Shown here: positions 24,038 through 32,872 of the stretch, one piece after another | Numbering within the stretch: position 1 is the first letter of the stretch | Layout of the letters: each line of letters opens with the position of its first letter | From: Pedobacter sp. | Lineage (GTDB): Bacteria > Bacteroidota > Bacteroidia > Sphingobacteriales > Sphingobacteriaceae | Reading direction: 5' to 3' | Length of the DNA stretch: 58,435 nt | Assembly: GCF_031119335.1 (NCBI RefSeq) | Contig: NZ_JAVHXT010000008.1 | Location: 124,587-183,021, forward strand | Notes under the pieces: model-generated | Seen by the model: only the letters and a program-made list of their open reading frames with translations | Databases searched by the model: none | Told to the model about the DNA's origin: nothing | Position numbers and translations under genes: made by a program

Positions 24038-24247
24038 GTTTATTCCTCATGATTGAACATGTTTGCAGAAAAAAACACCTCATTTTTTAGTGCTTTAAAT
24101 TAGAGACTTTGGAACCTTCAAATGAGTCTAAAACTTCAGTATGAAAAAACATAATAATAAAAAATCTCAAGTCGTCGAAATGTTTGTTACATTGCATCAG
24201 ATTATATCTCAAATACAAAGTTAGACGTTATCTCAAATTCTTAGTAA

Positions 24248-24604
24248 ATGATTCTGGAGAAATCTATACAAAACGAAATTGTAAAGTATATAATAAAAAC
24301 CCCTATTGCTTTGGCAGTTATATTTTTCTCTTTTATAAGTGGATATGTATGGCTCTATATAATTTTATCTTGGTTAAAAGGCAACACAAACAACAAAGCT
24401 GTTAAACATCTAAATTCATCAATTTCAAAAACTGCTCTTGGCATCATGTGGTTTGCCGTAATAATGTATCCATGTTATTTATTAAAATTCGGAATAAGTT
24501 CCGTAGAACTTCCTAAGGTGTTTGAAATAGTTTGGCAAACGATTTTAATCGGACTTTTCGTTCAGGGAATTATTACTTTTATCATAATTAGATTTGTTAA
24601 ATAA
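24248..24604 (+). CDS. Small membrane protein coupled to the ParA-like gene, 118 aa
   Basis: The protein has three predicted hydrophobic segments (about residues 18-38, 56-76 and 92-115) separated by short polar loops. The loop GNTNNKAVKHLNSSISKT lies between segments 1 and 2. The stop codon overlaps the next start as TAATG, so it is translationally coupled to the ParA/MinD-like gene. No catalytic motif is visible. It is likely a membrane anchor or partner of that ATPase. The 210 bp upstream of it hold only a 28-codon frame (24141-24224) that I do not count as a gene. Confidence 0.7.
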   Translation: MILEKSIQNEIVKYIIKTPIALAVIFFSFISGYVWLYIILSWLKGNTNNKAVKHLNSSISKTALGIMWFAVIMYPCYLLKFGISSVELPKVFEIVWQTILIGLFVQGIITFIIIRFVK

Positions 24605-25674
24605 TGAATAGTACTGTAATCAATATAGTAAGTGGCAAAGGCGGTACTGGGAAAACCTTATTTTCTGCGATTTTAGCAGATCTATTGGGCAACAATGGCT
24701 CAAATGTGCTAGTAATAGATCTAGACGTATATGTAAGGGGATTAACATCACTGCTTTATTTCCATAAAGGTGAAGCAATCAACCTAATAGAGAAAGGCGA
24801 ATTAAGCACTTGTGATATCCTTTACCAAAATAAACCCTCGCATTACAATGATTTAATTGGCACCAACCAACCATATCCATTAGGAATTAAAAGATATAGA
24901 AGTTTCGACATATTACCATCGGTTGATAGGATCGATGAATTAGTTGATTTAGATGATCCGTATCTCGATGAAAACAAATATTTTTCTATCGGTTTAGAAA
25001 AGATCTTTAATTTAATTCCAAAAAATCATTATGACTTCATTTTTCTAGATTGTAGGGCCGGCTATGACATATTAGTATCAAAAATACATTCCATTGCTGA
25101 TTTTACAATATGTATTCAAGAAGATGATTTTATTTCTGATATAACGGCTAGAAATTTAATTAAACAGCTAGATAGAGAAAATTCAAAAAAGCCTATTTTT
25201 CGTGTTATTAACAAAGCTAGGAACATTCACGATTTTAAGCAACTTAATAGCCAACTTGAATATTCAACGTTCATTGGTCGGATACCTTTTGATATGGACG
25301 TATTAAATAGTTTCGGAGAGAAAACATTCTGGGACGATATTTCTAAGTCTTTATATAAGGCTGTCGTAAGCGAAATATGGAATAATATTGCTTCAAAAAT
25401 GAAGCTACACTCTAAAATTGAGTTTTATCGATACAGTCCAGTTATAAACCAAAAACTTGAGAGTAAATTGGGAATTTTAGCCTTATATGAACGGTTGTTA
25501 TTAATGATAGGAATATTATTGGCAACGATGGGATTTGGTTTCTCATTTTTCAAAGATGATATTTTACATAAATTTTATAAATCACCGGAACAGTTCTGGG
25601 GTATGGTCATTGGATTTTTCGGGCTTTTCATGATGTTAAATGTATATTTTAGAAAAAATAAAAAATCTTCATAA
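24604..25674 (+). CDS. ParA/MinD-like deviant-Walker ATPase with C-terminal membrane hairpin, 356 aa
   Basis: The N-terminus IVSGKGGTGKTLFSAILADLL is a deviant Walker A (KGGTGKT). It is followed by VLVIDLDVYVRG (A'/A'' region) and FIFLDCRAGYD (Walker B, about 138-148), so the first 260 residues match the ParA/MinD P-loop fold. Unlike plasmid ParA, residues about 298-322 and 331-350 form two membrane segments with a charged loop between. It is coupled to the small membrane protein before it and convergent with the HNH gene 29 bp downstream. MinD-like membrane binding is inferred, and no partition protein is nearby. Confidence 0.8.
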   Translation: MNSTVINIVSGKGGTGKTLFSAILADLLGNNGSNVLVIDLDVYVRGLTSLLYFHKGEAINLIEKGELSTCDILYQNKPSHYNDLIGTNQPYPLGIKRYRSFDILPSVDRIDELVDLDDPYLDENKYFSIGLEKIFNLIPKNHYDFIFLDCRAGYDILVSKIHSIADFTICIQEDDFISDITARNLIKQLDRENSKKPIFRVINKARNIHDFKQLNSQLEYSTFIGRIPFDMDVLNSFGEKTFWDDISKSLYKAVVSEIWNNIASKMKLHSKIEFYRYSPVINQKLESKLGILALYERLLLMIGILLATMGFGFSFFKDDILHKFYKSPEQFWGMVIGFFGLFMMLNVYFRKNKKSS

Positions 25675-25703
25675 TAAAAAATTTAGTCTCACGCAATGTG
25701 TTA

Positions 25704-26684
25704 CTAAATCTTAAACACCTCACTCCTATGCCATTCCAAAGCTTCCTGCGCTGGGTAATGGTTCTGTTGTTGAGGCAATATAATTTGTTTTCCTTTTAAT
25801 GCACTTAATGCATAAGGATGGGTTTTATCTTCTGTTAAATGTTCGGAAACTAAGATGCGGTAGTCATCATCAATGCTCAGCAGACCACGGTCAAAAGCTC
25901 GGTGCATATTAGGGCAAAGTGCAATGCCGTTGGTTACATGGTCATTTTGGCTATGGCTAAAAGGCACGATGTGGCAGGCATCTACAAAGCTATGCTTGTA
26001 TAGGCTACTGAGGCTCATGCCCGTAAAGCTACATTGTTGTTGGTAGAGTTTGGGCACTAGGCGTTTAAATAGGCCGTTGCGCACAAAAACGTCTTCTTCG
26101 GTGAATTTACTAATGTGCTTTAACTTGGCTTGGGGTTCCTCTAGCAAATCGGAGGTTTGGTCGTTAAGGTAGCCCTGCCCTCGCTGCTTGGCATTTAGCA
26201 AGTTATTTTTTGTCGCTACGAAATAAGTATCTAGTAGCACTTGCCTTAGAAAGGTTCGACTTACGGCATCGTTTAATAAGAGCCATAAATCTGTACCTAA
26301 GTAGCCATATTCACAAACGCTGGCCAATACACTTACAGATTTAATATGCGCATTGATTTGGCAGCCCGGCATAGGCTGTAAAAACCAATAGCATTGGCCT
26401 TCCACCCTTTCGTTTTGTAGGTAATAGAAAGGTTGGGTAAAATCTTCTTGGTGGGCGGTGTTAACCAACAAGAGCCAGTTCTCTTTAAAAGTGCCTACCA
26501 GTTGGGCATCTATAAATATACGGTTATCGGTTACGATGCCTTTTTCGATGAGTTCGATGATGCTTAACAGCAAAATAGGCTTGTGCGGTGCCGCACCGTA
26601 TTTGGTACCACCACGTTTGAGTTTGGTAAAGGCTTTGGCGTATGTGGAAAGCGTTGGGTTGAGCAAGTTAATTTTTGTTAGCAA
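25704..26684 (-). CDS. HNH endonuclease with ScoMcrA-like N-terminal domain, 326 aa
   Basis: The C-terminal HNH nuclease shows CSFTGMSL (218-225), DACHIVPFS with H238, N252 in HVTNGIALC and H261 in MHRAFDRG. The N-terminal part (about 20-110) has APHKPILLLSIIELI and a later TQPFYYLQ, patterns seen in the sulfur-binding domain of ScoMcrA-type type IV restriction enzymes that cut phosphorothioated DNA. I cannot confirm sulfur specificity from sequence. The gene is convergent with the ParA-like gene and closes the defence island. Confidence 0.82.
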   Translation of the reverse strand: MLTKINLLNPTLSTYAKAFTKLKRGGTKYGAAPHKPILLLSIIELIEKGIVTDNRIFIDAQLVGTFKENWLLLVNTAHQEDFTQPFYYLQNERVEGQCYWFLQPMPGCQINAHIKSVSVLASVCEYGYLGTDLWLLLNDAVSRTFLRQVLLDTYFVATKNNLLNAKQRGQGYLNDQTSDLLEEPQAKLKHISKFTEEDVFVRNGLFKRLVPKLYQQQCSFTGMSLSSLYKHSFVDACHIVPFSHSQNDHVTNGIALCPNMHRAFDRGLLSIDDDYRILVSEHLTEDKTHPYALSALKGKQIILPQQQNHYPAQEALEWHRSEVFKI

Positions 26685-26811
26685 AAACTAATATACAACC
26701 TGTGTACGACAAAAACAAAAGTATAAAACATGTCAAGCTGCGAAGATAACCTATAGTAATTAGCTAATAAAATACTGGTTTTCAAGTATTTCACCAACAA
26801 TTCAAATACGA

Positions 26812-26819
26812 TAAATTTG
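26812..26819 (+). promoter_or_regulatory. TAnnTTTG -7 box for the 441-aa gene
   Basis: TAAATTTG matches the Bacteroidota -7 consensus and lies 39 bp upstream of the ATG. No good -33 box is seen. Confidence 0.4.
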
Positions 26820-26858
26820 AGTAGTTAAGCATATGTAAATTAGTTATAACAGAATAAT

Positions 26859-28184
26859 ATGAAAAAGTTATTAGCGATAATTTTTTATTTCCCATTGATT
26901 TGCGCAGCTCAAAAACTAGAGCTGAATTTTAATGGAAAAACCTTCAAGTTAGAAAATGGCAAGGTAACAGAATTAAAAGTAAGTGAGCCGACTAGCGGTG
27001 ACCAGACAATTTTTCTGAATTTTAAAGTGGAGGATAATAATGATCAAAAGAAAATTGTCTATAAATTTCAGGACAGGAACGATGGCACAGCAAGTATAAA
27101 TAAAGATTATGTTTATACAGACAATTCCTTAACTACTAAAACCATTGATAAGAATATTTCTGCTGCCTTTACCATAAGCGTAAGATTATTGGCAGACATC
27201 ATTCCAGAAGTTGACGAATATATTAACTTGAGCGTATTTCAGGAAATTGATGGGGAGATTACTACTTACCCCATAAAGCTTGTGATTAGTGACGCTACCG
27301 ACCCATCTAAAGCTAAAGCAGATACAGCCAAATGGGAACTTAGGATTGTAACAGGTAGTAACTTTGATTTTTTTGAAGCACCTACGTTTAAAAATTTTGC
27401 TGGCCAGATTAATCTTTTCGTTCCTAACATTTGGAACGATCTTAAACTTTTTAAATCAAAAACAAAATTAGGCTTCCAATTTGGAATTTATAATTTTAGA
27501 TATTTCGAGGCAGATAGTAGTAAAGGCTATACAAGAAGAGAGAGGTATCTTGAAAAACCTAATATAAGTAGTTTAGAAGTAGGGTCTAAATATATAGAGG
27601 AAACATACGCCTTGGACACGAAGACCGATCAGAATTTATGGGGATGGTATTTGAACCCGATGATTGCGATAGATGAGTCAAATTGGTTCTCAGTTTACCT
27701 CAACCTACATCTGGAAGGCATGGTAAGAACCACAACAGTTAAGCCTACCAAAGCAAACCGTAGGATTGATACGTTGACGGTAACCCAAGCAGATATTACA
27801 CAAAACATTACACTTAACAGGATACCCATTCAACAGCGTCAATATAGTAAAAACGTAAGCTATGAAAGTTATTTAGGTTTGGGGCTTCCGCTTAGGTTAA
27901 ATGTAAAGGAAAAAAAATTTGCCTTTAACGCGGACCCGACCTTGGGCGCCGCATTTTTTGACAACACATTCAGCAAAACAGTAGTTGAAAATGGGATAAT
28001 CAGGCAGCTTTTCACTACGAAGAGGAAAACCACACCATTTTTTCTTTTTAAGGGTCAGCTACTCACCAAAGTTGCTCCCGTTGATCTTGCATTGGGTTGG
28101 GAGTTGAGAAAAGTGATAAATTATGATACGTACTTGGCGATGTATCTGGGCGCAACACTATCCTTAGATAAATTGAAGAAATGA
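26859..28184 (+). CDS. Secreted hypothetical protein, Calx-beta-like N-terminus and possible outer-membrane barrel, 441 aa
   Basis: Residues 1-17 look like a signal peptide (MKKLLAIIFYFPLICAAQ). The next 120 residues are a beta domain with a NDGTASINKDYVYTDNS stretch and a DEYINLSVF ending, reminiscent of Calx-beta repeats. From about residue 165 to the end, alternating aromatic and polar residues (FGIYNFRYFEAD, LGLGLPLRLNVKEKKFAFNADPTLGAAFF) suggest amphipathic strands of an outer-membrane beta-barrel. No homologue is recognised. It has its own promoter-like box and lies beside the defence island without being an obvious part of it. Confidence 0.7.
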   Translation: MKKLLAIIFYFPLICAAQKLELNFNGKTFKLENGKVTELKVSEPTSGDQTIFLNFKVEDNNDQKKIVYKFQDRNDGTASINKDYVYTDNSLTTKTIDKNISAAFTISVRLLADIIPEVDEYINLSVFQEIDGEITTYPIKLVISDATDPSKAKADTAKWELRIVTGSNFDFFEAPTFKNFAGQINLFVPNIWNDLKLFKSKTKLGFQFGIYNFRYFEADSSKGYTRRERYLEKPNISSLEVGSKYIEETYALDTKTDQNLWGWYLNPMIAIDESNWFSVYLNLHLEGMVRTTTVKPTKANRRIDTLTVTQADITQNITLNRIPIQQRQYSKNVSYESYLGLGLPLRLNVKEKKFAFNADPTLGAAFFDNTFSKTVVENGIIRQLFTTKRKTTPFFLFKGQLLTKVAPVDLALGWELRKVINYDTYLAMYLGATLSLDKLKK

Positions 28185-28206
28185 TAATTTTACCTGATAC
28201 AGTAAG

Positions 28207-28626
28207 TTAGTTTAATTTATTCAGCTCCTTCAGTTTTTCCTCAATAGGGGCAAAATAAACATCGTGGTCTATGTGGGCACTGCTGGGTTGCGGGAAACGT
28301 TTAATTTTACCCTCGTCATTTAGCTCAAACCGCCCTATATCTTTACCATCTAGGTTGATATGAAATTGCGATCTGTTCTTTGTGACAATCACATGCGCTA
28401 ATTTCTCGTTAATCAGCACATCGACGATGATCTTTTCACCTTCATTAGGTGGCGAGCTAATAGTAACTGGAGCCTGTTGACTAGGGTCGTTACTGCTTTG
28501 CTCCGTTTTTATCACGGAACCTTTGTAAGCATCGTCGCTTAATGAATCATAACCTTGAGTACCTGTATTGTCTAACCCATCTTGAGGAGAAGGTTGATCG
28601 GTAATTTTATGAGTTGTATTTTCCAT
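28207..28626 (-). CDS. Hypothetical cytoplasmic protein, 139 aa
   Basis: I do not recognise this protein. The first 65 residues are polar, rich in serine, glutamine and proline (TDQPSPQDGLDNTGTQGYD), and probably disordered. The second half is a compact beta-alpha segment (GEKIIVDVLINEKLAHVIV to FAPIEEKLKELNKLN). There is no signal or membrane segment. It is convergent with the 441-aa gene (22 bp between stops), and the 468 bp on its other side are gene-free. Confidence 0.6.
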   Translation of the reverse strand: MENTTHKITDQPSPQDGLDNTGTQGYDSLSDDAYKGSVIKTEQSSNDPSQQAPVTISSPPNEGEKIIVDVLINEKLAHVIVTKNRSQFHINLDGKDIGRFELNDEGKIKRFPQPSSAHIDHDVYFAPIEEKLKELNKLN

Positions 28627-28689
28627 ATTCTATGTTTTAGCTACCTGCTTAACAAACGAGTAGGAAATATGTTTAGGTGGGGATTTGGG

Positions 28690-28870
28690 CGTTGTTTAAT
28701 CGATGATTTGTTTCCCGAAGTGTCGGGAAGGCTTAACATTCAGCCCCGCGGTTTTAACCCGGGGCTTATATGAAGATGCAAGATTTTACATATGTAGCAC
28801 AGATTTTTGTTCATTAAACCCGATTGGAGCGAACACGTAGGGGCAAACCTCTGTGTTTGCCCTGTAGTAA
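28690..28870. repeat. Cluster of intergenic palindromes before ahcY
   Basis: Three inverted repeats lie here: TTCCCGA/TCGGGAA (about 28710-28728), AGCCCCG/CGGGGCT (about 28743-28767), and GGGGCAAAC/GTTTGCCC (about 28841-28861). They resemble the common Bacteroidota intergenic palindromes. The rest of the 28627-29034 gap shows no gene. Confidence 0.6.
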
Positions 28871-29034
28871 AGCGGAAAGCGGGACTGCTATTGCCACAAG
28901 ACAATGACATTGATTTGCTAACATTAAGAGATAAGTTTAAGGAAAATAGCGCAGGTATAACAATTCGGTTTTAAACCTATGGTTAATTGAGAAGATTTGG
29001 TAGTTTCATCGTGGTGTAAAGCTGTAATTATTAA

Positions 29035-29066
29035 ATTGATATTCACAAAGCTATGCCGTAACTTTG
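29035..29066 (+). promoter_or_regulatory. Promoter of ahcY
   Basis: ATTG at the -33 position (29035-29038) and a perfect TAnnTTTG (TAACTTTG, 29059-29066) are separated by 20 bp. Transcription would start near 29073, 22 bp before the ATG. Confidence 0.7.
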
Positions 29067-29094
29067 CAGCTCAATTTTAAAACAAGAAAAGAAT

Positions 29095-30411
29095 ATGTCA
29101 TCAGTAGAGACAACTTACGTACCTTACAAAGTTAAGGACATTTCACTGGCGGAATGGGGCCGCAAAGAGATCGAATTAGCAGAGGCAGAAATGCCAGGCT
29201 TAATGTCATTAAGAAAAGAATTTGGTCCAACAAAACCCCTAAAAGGTGCTAGAATTGCAGGATGTTTGCACATGACTATCCAAACTGCGGTTTTAATTGA
29301 GACTTTAGTAGAACTAGGTGCAGAAGTTACCTGGTCTTCATGCAATATTTTCTCTACACAAGATCACGCTGCTGCTGCAATTGCTGCTGCTGGTATTCAG
29401 GTTTATGCTTGGAAAGGCTTAAACGAGGAAGAGTTTGATTGGTGTATTGAGCAAACTTTACACTTCGGTCCAGACCGTCAACCTTTGAACATGATCTTAG
29501 ACGATGGTGGTGACTTAACGAACATGGTTTTCGATAAATACCCAGAGTTAATTGCTGCAATTAAAGGTTTATCAGAAGAAACTACTACTGGTGTACACCG
29601 TTTATACGAGCGTATGAAAAACGGAACATTGCACTTACCTGCAATCAACGTTAACGATTCGGTAACTAAATCTAAATTCGATAACAAATATGGCTGTCGC
29701 GAATCACTAGTAGATGCAATTCGTCGTGCTACTGATGTGATGATGGCTGGTAAAGTGGCTGTTGTTGCTGGTTATGGTGATGTTGGTAAAGGTTCTGCTG
29801 CTTCATTAAGTTCACAAGGTGTACGTGTTATCGTTACTGAAATTGACCCAATTTGTGCTTTACAAGCTGCAATGGAAGGTTACGAAGTAAAGAAATTTGC
29901 TACTGCTGTTAAAGAAGCTGATATCGTGGTAACTACCACTGGTAACCGCGACATTGTTCGTGGCGAGCACTTCAAAACCATGAAAGACAAAGCTATCGTT
30001 TGTAACATTGGTCACTTCGATAATGAAATTGACATGGCTTGGTTAAACCAAAACTATGGCAACACTAAAGTAGAGATCAAACCTCAAGTAGATAAATATA
30101 CTATCGACGGTAAAGATGTAATTATCTTGGCCGAAGGTCGTTTGGTAAACTTAGGTTGCGCAACTGGTCACCCATCTTTTGTAATGAGTAACTCGTTTAC
30201 TAACCAAACTTTAGCTCAGTTAGAACTTTGGACTAACAGAGATGCCTACGAAAACAAAGTTTACGTTTTACCTAAGCACTTAGACGAAAAAGTAGCTCGT
30301 TTACACTTAGAAAAAATTGGTGTAGAGTTAGATGTTCTTGATCCACACCAAGCAGAATATATTGGTGTAGCTGTAGAAGGTCCGTTTAAACCAGAAGCTT
30401 ACAGATACTAA
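29095..30411 (+). CDS. ahcY: Adenosylhomocysteinase, 438 aa
   Basis: AhcY hydrolyses S-adenosylhomocysteine to adenosine and homocysteine, relieving product inhibition of SAM-dependent methyltransferases. The tetrameric NAD-dependent family layout is complete. An N-terminal substrate domain has [14 protein letters not shown] (113-126). The Rossmann NAD site is [15 protein letters not shown] (221-235). [11 protein letters not shown] follows, and the C-terminus is KPEAYRY, as in orthologues. The length is typical. It has a good promoter 30 bp upstream and a strong intrinsic terminator. Codon use is housekeeping-like and clearly less AT-rich than in the defence genes. Confidence 0.98.
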   Translation: MSSVETTYVPYKVKDISLAEWGRKEIELAEAEMPGLMSLRKEFGPTKPLKGARIAGCLHMTIQTAVLIETLVELGAEVTWSSCNIFSTQDHAAAAIAAAGIQVYAWKGLNEEEFDWCIEQTLHFGPDRQPLNMILDDGGDLTNMVFDKYPELIAAIKGLSEETTTGVHRLYERMKNGTLHLPAINVNDSVTKSKFDNKYGCRESLVDAIRRATDVMMAGKVAVVAGYGDVGKGSAASLSSQGVRVIVTEIDPICALQAAMEGYEVKKFATAVKEADIVVTTTGNRDIVRGEHFKTMKDKAIVCNIGHFDNEIDMAWLNQNYGNTKVEIKPQVDKYTIDGKDVIILAEGRLVNLGCATGHPSFVMSNSFTNQTLAQLELWTNRDAYENKVYVLPKHLDEKVARLHLEKIGVELDVLDPHQAEYIGVAVEGPFKPEAYRY

Positions 30412-30432
30412 GCTGAAAAAGCATATAAAATG

Positions 30433-30461
30433 AAAAGCCCCGAGTAATTGGGGCTTTTTTT
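30433..30461 (+). terminator. Intrinsic terminator of ahcY
   Basis: AAAAGCCCC (30433-30441) and GGGGCTTTT (30450-30458) form a 9-bp stem followed by a T-run. Confidence 0.9.
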
Positions 30462-30529
30462 GTGGCTTATTGACTTGAGTTTGAATTTAAGTAACGCTAG
30501 CCTGACTAAATACCGACGTTTAAAACACC

Positions 30530-30715
30530 CCGCCCTTTGGGCACCCCTCTAAAAGAGGGGAATATGCAAAATGCCTAAGAGCTATACGTCCGCTCCCATT
30601 TATCCTACCGTGTGGACACATCTATCTTGTTATTTGCGTGCACAACGTTGCAAATTCCTCCCCCTTGAATCCCCCTCCGAAGGGGGACACGTAATGCCTA
30701 GGCATTTTGCATACT
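30530..30715. repeat. Palindromic repeat element between ahcY and cstA
   Basis: A 15-bp perfect inverted repeat, TATGCAAAATGCCTA (30563-30577) and TAGGCATTTTGCATA (30699-30713), encloses about 120 bp. A CCCCTC..GAGGGG hairpin (30544-30560) lies just outside it, and CCCCCTCCGAAGGGGG (about 30670-30686) inside. No gene is present. Confidence 0.7.
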
Positions 30716-30778
30716 TGTCTAGAGTGCTCCGGAACGTCGTTATCTGTAATGTTATCAAAGCGGCTATAACCCAAAAAA

Positions 30779-32620
30779 CTACCGCTCTACCAACTCCTTC
30801 ACCGTATCTCCATAATAATCTACATGCTTCGCTTCCATTTTTAAAAGCTTGCTCCATCTTTTAAAGGTGTTGATGAATACAATGAGCATGAGCAACATCG
30901 CCAAGATGGCTAAAGATGCCAGTAAATATTGCTGTTTGGGGAGATAGATATTGAATACCTGCTCGTAGCCTGCCCAAAAGGTGATGATGGCCATAAACAC
31001 TCCCGGAATTGCGGAGCATAAGGCATATTTCTTTCTGTTCATGCGGATTAGCATGGTAGTACAGACAATTAAACCGCAGGCTGCCAACAGCTGGTTGCTG
31101 ATGCCGAAGAGTGGCCAAATGCTACTTACGTTACCAGTATAAACTAAGTATCCCCATGAGAAGGTAAAAATGGCACTGCTGATTAGAATACCCGGCATCC
31201 AGTTTTTATCATTGAATTTAGGGATTACTCCACCAATCATCTCCTGCAAGAAGAAACGCCCTACCCTTGTGCCGGCATCAATTGCCGTAAGAATAAATAC
31301 TGCTTCGAACATGATAGCGAAATTGTACCAATAGGCCATCACATCATCCATAAAAGGAATTTTATTAAAGATATGCGCCATACCCACAGCCAGAGATACC
31401 GCTCCACCAGTTCTACCATGTAAATCAACGCCAATTTTCTCACTGAAGTGGTCTAAGTCTACCGTGTGCATTCCTGGGTTTTGTGCAAGAAAAGTATCAT
31501 ACATCTCCTTCGGTGTATTGATAGCAAAGTAGTCGCCAGGCACTAATGTACAAGCGGCAATTAATGCCATTAAGGCCACGAAACCTTCTACTAACATGGC
31601 GCCATAACCCACAAAAAGAATTTCCTTCTCACTGTTCAGCATCTTGGGCGTGGTTCCAGTGGCAATAACCGCATGGAAGCCTGAAATTGCTCCACAAGCA
31701 ATAACAATAAAGATAAATGGCAATACTGGACCACCAATTACTGGACCTCCTCCATTAATAAAATCGGTAATAGCTGGCATTTGTAACGTTGGATGAACGA
31801 AAATTACACCCACGGCCAACATCAATATGGTTCCAATTTTTAAGTAGGTTGACAGGTAATCTCTAGGCACCAATAATAACCACACTGGTAAAACCGATGC
31901 TAAAAAACCATAAATGGTAATCGAGATAGAGATGGTTTTCACGTTCCAATGGAAAAGATCGCTGATTTCCTTGATCTGCATGAGGTTGTGCCCACCGATA
32001 ATACTTGCGATGAGCAAAATACCGCCGATGATACTTGCCAAGGTAACGCTGTTCTTTCTGTAGCGCATAATTAAACCCATTAAAACCGCGATAGGCATAG
32101 TGGCAATAACGGTAAACAACGACCATGAGGCTTCGTGCATAGCACTGATACAGGCCAGCGAAAGTCCCGCTAGCGTTAATATCAGGATGAAAAGAATGGC
32201 AAAACCTGCAATGGTACCCGTACCCTTTCCAATTTCTTTACTGGCGATGGTAGCTAAGCTTTGGCCTTTGTGCCGCACAGATGCGAAAAGCACAATCATA
32301 TCATGTACACCTCCACCTAGTACGCAACCGATCAGTATCCATAAGGTGCCCGGTAAATAACCGAATTGAGCGGCAAGTACTGGTCCTACAAGTGGTCCAG
32401 CAGCTGCAATTGCTGCAAAATGATGACCGAAAAGTACGTTCTTGTTAGTGGCTACATAATCCTTCCCATCGGCAAATTCGACAGCAGGAGTTACATTGTT
32501 TGCATTTAATCGTAGCACCTTATTAGCCATGAATATACCATAAAAACGGTAGGCAATGGCAAATACCAAAAGTGAGACAAATACAAGGGTAAGAGCGTTA
32601 ACGCCGTTCAGAAATTCCAT
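30779..32620 (-). CDS. cstA: CstA-family carbon-starvation/peptide (pyruvate) transporter, 613 aa
   Basis: CstA proteins are multi-pass inner-membrane transporters for peptides or pyruvate, induced on carbon starvation. The first membrane block is followed by PLVGPVLAAQFGYLPGTLWILIGCVLGGGVHDM, broken here for reading as PLVGPVLAAQFGYLPG and then LGGGVHDM, the family hallmark. About 16 hydrophobic segments follow, with conserved GTTPKML and DDVMAYWYNFA regions, and a short cytoplasmic C-terminus. The start at 32620 gives a full-length CstA. A promoter with TTGG and TAGTTTTG boxes sits upstream. Confidence 0.93.
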   Translation of the reverse strand: MEFLNGVNALTLVFVSLLVFAIAYRFYGIFMANKVLRLNANNVTPAVEFADGKDYVATNKNVLFGHHFAAIAAAGPLVGPVLAAQFGYLPGTLWILIGCVLGGGVHDMIVLFASVRHKGQSLATIASKEIGKGTGTIAGFAILFILILTLAGLSLACISAMHEASWSLFTVIATMPIAVLMGLIMRYRKNSVTLASIIGGILLIASIIGGHNLMQIKEISDLFHWNVKTISISITIYGFLASVLPVWLLLVPRDYLSTYLKIGTILMLAVGVIFVHPTLQMPAITDFINGGGPVIGGPVLPFIFIVIACGAISGFHAVIATGTTPKMLNSEKEILFVGYGAMLVEGFVALMALIAACTLVPGDYFAINTPKEMYDTFLAQNPGMHTVDLDHFSEKIGVDLHGRTGGAVSLAVGMAHIFNKIPFMDDVMAYWYNFAIMFEAVFILTAIDAGTRVGRFFLQEMIGGVIPKFNDKNWMPGILISSAIFTFSWGYLVYTGNVSSIWPLFGISNQLLAACGLIVCTTMLIRMNRKKYALCSAIPGVFMAIITFWAGYEQVFNIYLPKQQYLLASLAILAMLLMLIVFINTFKRWSKLLKMEAKHVDYYGDTVKELVER

Positions 32621-32666
32621 ATAGTTTGTAAGTTCAATGGGATTATTAGGAGAGAAATCCCAATAA

Positions 32667-32697
32667 CAAAACTAACTTATAACAGATAGATTTCCAA
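32667..32697 (-). promoter_or_regulatory. Promoter of cstA
   Basis: On the minus strand TAGTTTTG (32667-32674) is the -7 box, with TTGG (32694-32697) at the -33 position. The gap between the TTG and the -7 box is 20 bp. Confidence 0.55.
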
Positions 32698-32872
32698 GAA
32701 AACCATGCTTGTTTTTAAATATTTTTAAAAACAATCGATAAGATATTATTTCTTTTGTAAAATAAATTCTCCTTTGTACTGTATCGTATTTGAGATATAA
32801 CTAGCTAAATCAAGTTTATTCCTTATCAATTTTCTAATGTTATAATTTTAGCTTAAACAACCTTAAAAGCTC

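Noticed and set aside
24141..24224. 28-codon frame upstream of the small membrane protein
   Set aside because: Very lysine- and asparagine-rich start in AT-rich DNA, no ribosome site that stands out, no recognisable features.
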